Notes under the pieces: model-generated
The model's input: only the letters and a program-made list of their open reading frames with translations
Told to the model about the DNA's origin: nothing
Database searches by the model: none
From: Raoultibacter massiliensis
GTDB lineage: Bacteria > Actinomycetota > Coriobacteriia > Coriobacteriales > Eggerthellaceae
NCBI RefSeq assembly: GCF_900199545.1
Contig: NZ_LT962671.1
Location: forward strand, 1,801,560-1,818,829
Direction: 5' to 3'
DNA: 17,270 bases
Translations under genes and position numbers: made by a program
Shown: piece after piece, positions 1 to 6,412 of the stretch
Position numbering within the stretch: position 1 is the first letter of the stretch
How the letters are laid out: each line of letters opens with the position of its first letter

Positions 1-1
1 T

Positions 2-3000
2 TCGGGATCGATGAGCAAGATGCACGTGTACGGCGGCGGCCTCGCCACCGGCACCAGCAAGGAAAACGCCAACCGTTCGGCCGCCGACGTCGCAGGAACG
101 GTCACCATCACGGCGCTCGAAGACGACACGGCGGCGCAATCCCAACCTGACAGCAAGGCGTTTTCGCGCTTTTACGGCGGCGGATGCGCCCTGTACGGCG
201 GCGCGCAGGCCAACGTGGGGGCAACCGTCATCATGACCGCCCGATGCGGGTGGGAATCGGCCGCCGGCATCATCGGCGGCGGCTATGCGCTTGCAGGCGG
301 CACGGCCGACGTGCTCGGGGCGACGCGCGTCGAAGTGTTCGGCATCGAAGGGCAGAAAGCGAACTACGAGAACGCGAACCTCGTTGCAGGCGGGGGATTC
401 GCCGAAAACAACTCGAACGATCTTGCAACATCCGCCTGCGCCGATTCGACCGAAGTCATCATCCACAAGGGAGCTAACCTCACCTCGGGAAGCAGCACCG
501 GAATGAGCGTTATCGGGGGAGGCATCGCAAAAGGCAACGTATGCACGTCCGACGTTGCAGGCACGGCGCGCATCGAGGCGAAACCCGGCGCTTCGGTAGC
601 GCGGGGAGCCGTGGGAGGCGGCATCGCATGGGGAAACGAGTTCGACGGCAAGCCGCAGGGAGCGCGCAACGCATCGGCTGACGTGGGAAGCACCTCGGTC
701 GCCTTCGGCGAGGGATGCACGTCGGGCGGCCTTGTCATCGGAGGCGGCTACGCATTCAACCATGCAATCGAATGCACGGCAAACGTAACCGGCGACGTTT
801 CGGTTTCGGCGGGCGACGGCTGTTCCTTCACCGGCAACTTCGTCATCGGGGGCGGATTGGCCAGCTTGGCCGCCGATTGCGAAGCGAGCGTCTTCGGCAA
901 CGTGAATACGGATTTCGGCGATGGCACCGCAACGAAATCTTTTGTGGGCGGCGGCTTTTCGTACAACGGATCGACGGGCTGCACGACCGATGTCCAGGGA
1001 TCCGTCACCACGAACTTCGGCGATACCTACACGATGCCGGCAGGCCAGTTCATCGGCGGAGGCTACGTTTACTACAACTCGACCGACTGCAGTGCGGCAT
1101 CGGGATCCGTCCATACCGAGATGGGCAAAAATGCAACCTTGACCGGCAGATGGGTTACCGCAGCAGGCAACGTTTCTTACAATTCCGCGGGCGACGTTCA
1201 CGTAGGCTCCGACAAGGGGGCGGATTCGGTTACGTTTACAGCCGAAGAGGGGTATGCGGCCTACGTGTTCTCGAACGGCGGATACATCGCTGGCGACCAA
1301 ACCGCAGCAAGCACGGCGCAGGTTACGGGAAGTGTATCGTCTTCGTTCGAGAACTGCGATATAAAGTATTTCTACGGCGGCGCCTACCTCTCCGACACCA
1401 ATGGCAACGGCACGATCGACGGCAACGTGGAAAGCCGCTTCAGCAAATGCGCCTTGCCCGCGCAAGACGGAACGATGCCGCGCGCAGGCTCGGGAATAAC
1501 CGGAGACGCAAAGCTCGTATTCGCCGACAGCGTGCTCGCCAAGGGCTACATCGGCGCAACGAGCGCCTCCGATATCGGAGGCAAGCATATCGTCTCCTTC
1601 GTGGGAAACTCCACCTGCAAGGATTTCATCTACGCCGAGCATCAAAAAGGAACCCTTCTCATCGAGATCGGCGATGAGAAGGGCACTTCGACGCAGACGG
1701 TCGTCAGCGGCGTCTACTCGCCAAACCACATCGGCGAGACCGATATCCTCATCCACAACGGCGCGACGTTCACCCCCAGCACCGTATCGGCGGACAGCTC
1801 AGGCGCACCTTACCATCTTATGGGCGTCTACGATCTGACGATAGAAGGCGGGGGAAGCCTTGTCGGCTACAACGAGAATCCGACGATCCTCTACGGCAAC
1901 CTCACGGGCACGCCCGCTTCCGGCGGCGAGGCCACGGCCTCGATCACCATGCCGGCAAGCGCGACCATCATCGGCGACGAGGCAAGCGGCAGCGCGCTCG
2001 AAGGCGTGCTGGAAGTGCATCCCACAGGCACGCTGACGACTGGCATGACGCTGTTCGATTTCGCCCGGGCAGGCAATGGGAAAGTGCTGCTCGACGATCC
2101 GTCGCGCCCCCAGCGGTATTACCTCGCCAAGGACGAAACGTCACAACAGAACCGCACGCTCTGGACCATCGCGGCGGGTTCCACCATCACCGCAAAGCAA
2201 GCCGAACACGGAACGATCGAACCGGGAGACAACGCATTCAACCGAAACGAACCCGCAACTTACACGTTTGTCCCCGACTACGGCTATCGGCTCGAAAGCA
2301 TCCTGATCGACGGCATGTCGGCAGGCGACGTCGCCCCGGGAAGCGATCGCGCCGTATCGTACACGTTTACCCCCAGCACCGATACATGCGAGGTATCCGC
2401 CGTCTTCGTCCCCCTCGAAACGGAGGATCTCCACGATCGGATCGAGAACCTGCCCGACGCGGCCGATGTGCCCACGGCTTCCGAAGAAACCAAGAACGCC
2501 ATCCTCGATGCCAAACTCGATCTCGAAGCGCACCTCGAACAAAACCCCGATGCGCCCGTCGATGCCGACGCGCTCGACAAGCTGCACGAAGACCTGCTCC
2601 AGCTTCCCGAAATCCAAGTCGAGGTCGTGGTGGAGGTAGCCGGCGAAGGCGGTTCGGCCGACGAGATCGCCACCATCGAGAACGGCTGTCTCCATCACTT
2701 CGTCTACGAATTCGGAAAAGACGAGATTCAGGCGCTTCGAAACGGAAGCGCCGAACTGTTGAAGATAAAAGCGGTGATCAACGATGATATCGTCGATGCC
2801 GAAGGAGCCGAGCGCGCGGCGCTCGACGCAAAGCTGGGAGAAGAGTACCTCCTCGGGAAGCACTTCAGCGTTACGGTAACGAAGCAGACGTTCAAGAGCA
2901 GAACCGACGACATCCCCTTGGCAAGCGAGCAGATCCATTCGCTCGGCAAGGGCATCACGATGACGTTCGCCATCCCCGACGCCGTCGCATCGGAATCAGG

Positions 3001-3355
3001 CGATGCGAGAACCTTCGCCATCGCGAGAACCCATCAGGAAGACGACGGCAGTTGGACGGCCTCGCTTCTGCCGGATGAAAACGCAGCCGACCGAGCTTCG
3101 GTAACCGTTACAACCGACCGATTCTCGCGCTACGCGATCGCATATTCCGATGCTGCCGTTCCCCCCGTCGATCCCACGCCCCTACCGGCGCCCGAAGAGG
3201 GCGAGCGGAAAGAGGGAGGCGGCGAAGATTCGCGTGCGAAAGCGAAGGCCTTGGCCAAAGTCGGCGACCCCCTGCCGAGCCCCGTTGCGGGCACGGCGGC
3301 GCTCGCGTTTATCGCCTGCGGGTTCGCTCTGCTCCTGCGCAAACAAGCTCGCTGA
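2..3355 (+). CDS. Large secreted repeat surface protein, C-terminal part (5' end outside window)
   Basis: The frame is open from the first bases of the window, so the Met at 11 is probably internal and the gene begins upstream. Numbering from that Met gives 1114 residues. Residues 1-360 carry ten GGG turns (at 8, 56, 89, 127, 169, 202, 244, 280, 313, 349), spaced 33-48 residues apart and often written IGGGYA or VGGGFS. Each is followed by Thr/Ser/Val-rich short strands, as in a beta-solenoid adhesin. Residues 721-800 resemble the divergent InlB B-repeat / Flg_new_2 family (HGTIEPG, then YTFVPDYGYRLESILIDG). Residues 805-1048 hold a helical stretch and a domain ending in FSRYAIAYSDA, which I know from other Gram-positive surface proteins. 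A Pro/Glu-rich spacer is followed by LAKVGD (1081-1086), a hydrophobic helix and the tail RKQAR, which is a sorting-signal layout. Both the Pro and the Thr of LPxTG are replaced. The surface location is a confident inference; ligand and function are unknown. Confidence 0.85.
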   Translation, partial: SGSMSKMHVYGGGLATGTSKENANRSAADVAGTVTITALEDDTAAQSQPDSKAFSRFYGGGCALYGGAQANVGATVIMTARCGWESAAGIIGGGYALAGGTADVLGATRVEVFGIEGQKANYENANLVAGGGFAENNSNDLATSACADSTEVIIHKGANLTSGSSTGMSVIGGGIAKGNVCTSDVAGTARIEAKPGASVARGAVGGGIAWGNEFDGKPQGARNASADVGSTSVAFGEGCTSGGLVIGGGYAFNHAIECTANVTGDVSVSAGDGCSFTGNFVIGGGLASLAADCEASVFGNVNTDFGDGTATKSFVGGGFSYNGSTGCTTDVQGSVTTNFGDTYTMPAGQFIGGGYVYYNSTDCSAASGSVHTEMGKNATLTGRWVTAAGNVSYNSAGDVHVGSDKGADSVTFTAEEGYAAYVFSNGGYIAGDQTAASTAQVTGSVSSSFENCDIKYFYGGAYLSDTNGNGTIDGNVESRFSKCALPAQDGTMPRAGSGITGDAKLVFADSVLAKGYIGATSASDIGGKHIVSFVGNSTCKDFIYAEHQKGTLLIEIGDEKGTSTQTVVSGVYSPNHIGETDILIHNGATFTPSTVSADSSGAPYHLMGVYDLTIEGGGSLVGYNENPTILYGNLTGTPASGGEATASITMPASATIIGDEASGSALEGVLEVHPTGTLTTGMTLFDFARAGNGKVLLDDPSRPQRYYLAKDETSQQNRTLWTIAAGSTITAKQAEHGTIEPGDNAFNRNEPATYTFVPDYGYRLESILIDGMSAGDVAPGSDRAVSYTFTPSTDTCEVSAVFVPLETEDLHDRIENLPDAADVPTASEETKNAILDAKLDLEAHLEQNPDAPVDADALDKLHEDLLQLPEIQVEVVVEVAGEGGSADEIATIENGCLHHFVYEFGKDEIQALRNGSAELLKIKAVINDDIVDAEGAERAALDAKLGEEYLLGKHFSVTVTKQTFKSRTDDIPLASEQIHSLGKGITMTFAIPDAVASESGDARTFAIARTHQEDDGSWTASLLPDENAADRASVTVTTDRFSRYAIAYSDAAVPPVDPTPLPAPEEGERKEGGGEDSRAKAKALAKVGDPLPSPVAGTAALAFIACGFALLLRKQAR

Positions 3356-3361
3356 TCAAGC

Positions 3362-3390
3362 GCCGTTCGGTGCGAATCCCGCCGAACGGC
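3362..3390. terminator. Hairpin between convergent genes
   Basis: A perfect 9-bp inverted repeat (GCCGTTCGG at 3362-3370, CCGAACGGC at 3382-3390) has an 11-base loop. It lies between the stop of the surface-protein gene and the stop of the leftward thioesterase gene, whose stop codon it touches. The position suits a shared bidirectional terminator, but there is no clear U-tract on either strand, so termination is only inferred. Confidence 0.45.
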
Positions 3391-3821
3391 TAGCGCGCGT
3401 CCTTGGCCGCTTCCCGTTCTCGTTCCTTCTCGGCGAGGCGGGCAAGCGATACGATCTTGGTAACGATCACGCCGTCGCTCACCACATCGCCTGCATCGTC
3501 GAAAGCCGTGACTCTCCAGTACTGCTTCGACCGCTCGACGCGGTCGAGCTCGGCGACGCCCGTCAGGGTGCCGCTTACGCCGCTTTTCCTGTGCCGCACG
3601 TGCACGTCGATGCCGAAAGGCCTCTCAAGCGCAAGATCGACGCTCTGTTCGGCCCCTGCGCTGGCTACCGATTCGAGCAGGGCTATGGTCGCACCGCCAT
3701 GCACGAAGCCATGGGGCTGCAGAATGGCGGCCGTGATGGGCATAGTGGCGACGATCCGCGTTGCGGACGTTTCTGTAAACTCGATGCCGAGCGCTGCGAT
3801 GAAACCCGAATCCCAGTTCAT
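3390..3821 (-). CDS. Hotdog-fold acyl-CoA thioesterase (PaaI / MenI-EntH-like)
   Basis: A 143-residue cytoplasmic protein of typical length for the PaaI/YbdB/MenI branch of hotdog thioesterases, which hydrolyse acyl- or aroyl-CoA thioesters. The family signature is clear: QPHGFVHGG at 35-43 followed by ALLES, putting the catalytic acid at Glu50. Glu at this position, rather than Asp, is the EntH/MenI arrangement. Both a menaquinone-pathway DHNA-CoA hydrolase and a general proofreading thioesterase are possible, and the sequence alone does not decide. The C-terminus is a charged extension (EKEREREAAKDAR). I chose the ATG at 3819-3821; a GTG at 3825-3827 is also possible and neither has a strong Shine-Dalgarno. 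It starts 20 bp after the stop of the NlpC/P60 gene, so co-transcription with that gene is likely even though the functional link is not obvious. Confidence 0.8.
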   Translation of the reverse strand: MNWDSGFIAALGIEFTETSATRIVATMPITAAILQPHGFVHGGATIALLESVASAGAEQSVDLALERPFGIDVHVRHRKSGVSGTLTGVAELDRVERSKQYWRVTAFDDAGDVVSDGVIVTKIVSLARLAEKEREREAAKDAR

Positions 3822-3841
3822 GGACACGCCGTGCCTACCGC

Positions 3842-4945
3842 CTAGCCCCATCGCACGTAGATCATGCCGGACTGCACGCCGCCGACGACCACGCCCTGAC
3901 CCGGGGAGGCCGCATGAATCATCTGGCCGCCCCCTATGTAGATGCCGCAATGCGCCGCGTTTACGGCCACGTCGCCCGGCTGCGGGTTGGAGACCTCTTG
4001 CCAGCCGAGGAACGTGTAGGTGCTGCCGAGGCGCGAGTAGCTGCCGGTGAGGCAGTAGCTCACGAAGCCGGAGCAATCGAACTGCCCGGGTGCGCACGCG
4101 CCCGAAACGTATTGGCCGTTGCCGACATAGCTGTACGCGCGATCGACCACGGAGTTGCCGGTGACCGCGTTGTAAGGGGGCTCGACGCCCGCGTTGCCCG
4201 AAGAAGATCCGTTGCCCGAGGTGCCGTTGCCGCCGCTGTTTTCGCTGGACGTCTGCGCATTTCGCTCGATGGCGTCGAGCGCCGCAGCTGCACGCGCCGC
4301 CTCTTGGGCAGCCTGCTCTTCGGCAAGCAGGGCAGCCGCCTCGGCGCTGAGGGAATCGTAGGTCTGCTGCATGGCGGCAGCCGATAACTCGGCCTCTTCC
4401 TTGCACGCGCGGGCTTCTTCGGCTTTTTCGGTTGCAATGGATTCCTGGCGCGCGTACTCGTCCTTCTCGGCTTCAACCTGATCGCTCAGGTCTTTCGCCC
4501 GCTGCACCATATCGGCATCGTTCTGGTTGAGCTTTTCGAGCATATCCCAGCTGGTTGCGAACTCTTCGAAGCTGGCTGCGCCGAACAGAAGATCGAGGAA
4601 CGTGAAATTGCCCGAACGGTACATGGAACAGGCTCGATCACCGAGCCTGACTTGGAGATCCGCGATTTCGACGGTAAGGGAGTCGATGCGCTCCTGCGCC
4701 TCCTGCATGCTCGCCTGGGCGGTATCGACCTCGCTCAGCGCTTCGGCGTAGTCGTTGGAAGCCTGGTTCAGCTTGTCCTGGAGTTCGTTGAGCGTGACGA
4801 GCGCCGTTTGCGCTTCGGCCTGCTTATCTGCCGCCGTCGGCTCCGCAAACGCCACAGCGGGAAGACCCAACGTTGCTGCGAGCACCGCAGCGATTACGAG
4901 CCGAAACGCTGCTCTGGCCCGGCCTTGCTCCTCATATCCCCTCAT
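3842..4945 (-). CDS. Secreted coiled-coil NlpC/P60 peptidoglycan hydrolase (copy 1)
   Basis: 367 residues. The signal peptide runs over 1-34 with likely cleavage at AFA|EP. Residues 35-225 form a long coiled coil of the PcsB/CwlO N-terminal type, including the family segment SMYRSGNFTFLDLLFGAASF at 107-126. A Gly/Ser/Asn linker (232-253) leads to the C-terminal NlpC/P60 domain (254-367). Catalytic Cys291 lies in FDCSGF, His332 in AHCGIY, and the probable third residue is His344. The expected activity is endopeptidase cleavage of stem peptides in the wall, normally kept inactive by the coiled coil until an FtsEX-like partner acts; that regulation is family knowledge, not seen here. The start is the ATG at 4943-4945 after GGGAGGT, matching the start of its paralogue. 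Unusual points: Ser replaces the common Trp in the motif before the active Cys (QYVSGAC), and there are two unpaired Cys in the coiled coil (106, 181). Confidence 0.93.
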   Translation of the reverse strand: MRGYEEQGRARAAFRLVIAAVLAATLGLPAVAFAEPTAADKQAEAQTALVTLNELQDKLNQASNDYAEALSEVDTAQASMQEAQERIDSLTVEIADLQVRLGDRACSMYRSGNFTFLDLLFGAASFEEFATSWDMLEKLNQNDADMVQRAKDLSDQVEAEKDEYARQESIATEKAEEARACKEEAELSAAAMQQTYDSLSAEAAALLAEEQAAQEAARAAAALDAIERNAQTSSENSGGNGTSGNGSSSGNAGVEPPYNAVTGNSVVDRAYSYVGNGQYVSGACAPGQFDCSGFVSYCLTGSYSRLGSTYTFLGWQEVSNPQPGDVAVNAAHCGIYIGGGQMIHAASPGQGVVVGGVQSGMIYVRWG

Positions 4946-4991
4946 ACGACCTCCCGATCGGACGGCTTTGCTCAGAGGCACACATAAAGAC

Positions 4992-5043
4992 AGCTTACCA
5001 AAACGGCGCCATCCATGATCGACGCTGACAGGAATACTTACAG
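4992..5043 (-). promoter_or_regulatory. Upstream sequence blocks shared with the paralogous NlpC/P60 gene
   Basis: Two short blocks upstream of copy 1 recur upstream of copy 2. The proximal block is 4992-5010 (plus strand AGCTTACCAAAACGGCGCC) and matches 15 of 19 bases. The distal block is 5024-5043 (contains GACAGGAAT). The proximal block lies 46 bp from the start codon here and 44 bp in copy 2. TAAGCT on the coding strand could be a -10, but no good -35 was found. Promoter or operator function is inferred from conservation only. Confidence 0.35.
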
Positions 5044-5101
5044 TAAGCACACAGCGGGCGGCTGCGCGTTTCGCGGTCGACGGGCGCATCGATGCCGAAA
5101 G

Positions 5102-5140
5102 GAAGAACCCGCCATCAAACGAATGAATGGCGGGTCCTTC
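5102..5140 (-). terminator. Rho-independent terminator after NlpC/P60 copy 2
   Basis: A 14-bp stem with one mismatch: 5102-5115 pairs with 5127-5140, with an 11-base loop. The GC core is ACCCGCCAT/ATGGCGGGT. On the minus strand the stem is followed by a T-rich run. It lies about 50 bp past the stop of the gene at 5191-6300, so it should separate that gene from copy 1. The plus-strand side is also T-rich. Confidence 0.85.
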
Positions 5141-5190
5141 TCGTTTTCCCGTTTGATCGAGGACAGATGCCGTCCTGCGCGTCTTGGGTA

Positions 5191-6300
5191 CTAGTAGCGC
5201 ACGAACACCATGCCGCTTTGCACGGGGCCGATGACGACGCCGACGCCGTAGGTGGCAGCATGTATCATCTGGCCACCGCCGATGTAGATGCCGCAGTGGC
5301 CCGAGTTCACCGCCACGTCGCCGGGCTGCGGATCGGAAACCCGCGGCCAGTTGAGGAAGGTATAGGTGGTGCCGAGGCGCGAGTAGCTGCCGGTGAGGCA
5401 GTAGCTCACGAAGCCGGAGCAGTCGAACTGCCCGGGCGAGCAAGCGCCCCACACGTACTCGGCGTTGCCGACGTAGCTGTACGCGCGATCGACCACGGCG
5501 TTGCCCGTTACGGCGTTGTAAGGAGGCTCGACGCCGCCCGACGAGTTGTTGTTGTTCGACGAATTGTTATTGCTGTTGTTCGAGTTGTTGTTGCTCTGCT
5601 CCGCCTCGGCGGCAGCCTGGTCGAGCACGGCCTGCGCCGCGGCAGCCTCAGCCGCCTCCTGGGCAGCGCGCTCCTGTTCGAGCAGCTCGGCCGCTTCAGC
5701 GCTCAGGGAGTCGTAGGTCTCCTGCATGGAAGCAACCGTTGCTTCGGCCTCTTCCTTGATCTGCTTGGCTTCCTCGGTCTTCTCGCTCGCAATGGCTTCC
5801 TGGCGGGCGTACTCGTCCTTTTCAGCCTGCACCTCGGAACGGAGATCCTTGGTCTGCTGCACCATTTCGGCATCGTTTTGGTTCATCTTGTTGAGGATGT
5901 CCCAGTTGGTGGTGAACTCCTCGAACGAAGACGCTCCGAGAAGGAGGTCGATGAACGTGACGCTGCCGCTGCGATACATGCTGTTCGCGCGGGTGCCGAG
6001 CTTGTCTTGGAGCTCGGATATCTGCGCATTGGCCTCGTCTATGCGGGCCTGCGCGTCTTCCATGCTGGCCTGAGCCTGCTCCAGTTCGTCGAGTGCGGTG
6101 AAGTAATCGTCGGAAGCTTTATTCAAAGTATCCTGCATCGCGTTCAGCTGCGCGAGCGCGGTTTCTGCTTCTGCCTGCTTATCGGCCGCCGTCGGCTCTG
6201 CAAAAGCCATGGCCGGAGCCCCGAGCGATATCGCCAGGGCCGCCGCGAGAACCATCGTGCATGCTCTCTTCATGCGGCTTGGTGCTGCTTGCTCTCTCAT
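5191..6300 (-). CDS. Secreted coiled-coil NlpC/P60 peptidoglycan hydrolase (copy 2)
   Basis: 369 residues, homologous along its whole length to the neighbouring copy 1. The signal peptide runs over 1-34 (cleavage AFA|EP), followed by a PcsB/CwlO-like coiled coil at about 35-230 containing SMYRSGSVTFIDLLLGASSF. An Asn/Ser linker (236-254) precedes the NlpC/P60 domain. Cys294 (FDCSGF), His335 (GHCGIY) and His347 are the predicted catalytic residues, and the usual YVWGAC motif is intact. It should cut peptidoglycan stem peptides outside the membrane. The start is the ATG at 6298-6300, with AGGAGG four bases upstream; the frame is open for 29 further codons upstream but without a comparable ribosome site. 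It lies 112 bp downstream of the GGDEF-EAL gene, so read-through from that operon is possible, and it has its own conserved upstream blocks. Confidence 0.94.
   Translation of the reverse strand: MREQAAPSRMKRACTMVLAAALAISLGAPAMAFAEPTAADKQAEAETALAQLNAMQDTLNKASDDYFTALDELEQAQASMEDAQARIDEANAQISELQDKLGTRANSMYRSGSVTFIDLLLGASSFEEFTTNWDILNKMNQNDAEMVQQTKDLRSEVQAEKDEYARQEAIASEKTEEAKQIKEEAEATVASMQETYDSLSAEAAELLEQERAAQEAAEAAAAQAVLDQAAAEAEQSNNNSNNSNNNSSNNNNSSGGVEPPYNAVTGNAVVDRAYSYVGNAEYVWGACSPGQFDCSGFVSYCLTGSYSRLGTTYTFLNWPRVSDPQPGDVAVNSGHCGIYIGGGQMIHAATYGVGVVIGPVQSGMVFVRY
5539..5595 (-). repeat. Asn/Ser codon repeat in the NlpC/P60 copy 2 linker
   Basis: Nineteen consecutive Asn or Ser codons (residues 236-254), mostly AAC, AAT and AGC, form the flexible linker between coiled coil and catalytic domain. 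Copy 1 has a Gly/Ser/Asn linker of different length at the same place. Trinucleotide slippage could change the linker length. Confidence 0.7.
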
Positions 6301-6344
6301 ACAACCTCCTGATTGAGCGTCACTTTTCGTAGACACTAGGCGGT

Positions 6345-6407
6345 AGCTTAACAAAGCAACGCCGGATCGGCGCAAATTTGAACCCAATGCCTACAGGAAG
6401 TTCACAG
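6345..6407 (-). promoter_or_regulatory. Upstream sequence blocks of NlpC/P60 copy 2
   Basis: This is the counterpart of the blocks before copy 1. The proximal block is 6345-6363 (plus strand AGCTTAACAAAGCAACGCC) and the distal one 6389-6407 (contains TACAGGAAG). The spacing between blocks is about one helical turn (12 bp) longer than in copy 1. The distal block nearly touches the stop codon of the GGDEF-EAL gene, so any promoter here is squeezed into the 112-bp gap. Confidence 0.35.
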
Positions 6408-6412
6408 AGCGT

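Noticed and set aside
11..1093. GGG-containing repeats considered as a DNA tandem repeat or CRISPR-like array
   Set aside because: Unit length varies (33-48 codons) and DNA identity between units is low; similarity is at protein level only.
2141..2938. 265-codon open frame on the minus strand inside the surface-protein gene
   Set aside because: Complement of the InlB-like and helical parts; composition is a mirror of the real gene and no ribosome site is evident.
4946..5452. N-terminal extension of NlpC/P60 copy 1 to an upstream start
   Set aside because: The extension would cover the terminator and the promoter region of copy 1 and remove the signal peptide from the N-terminus; the ATG at 4945 aligns with the start of copy 2.
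5092..6312. 406-codon open frame on the plus strand
   Set aside because: It is antisense to the clear NlpC/P60 gene over its whole length; its protein has no domain features and is a by-product of GC-rich codon use.
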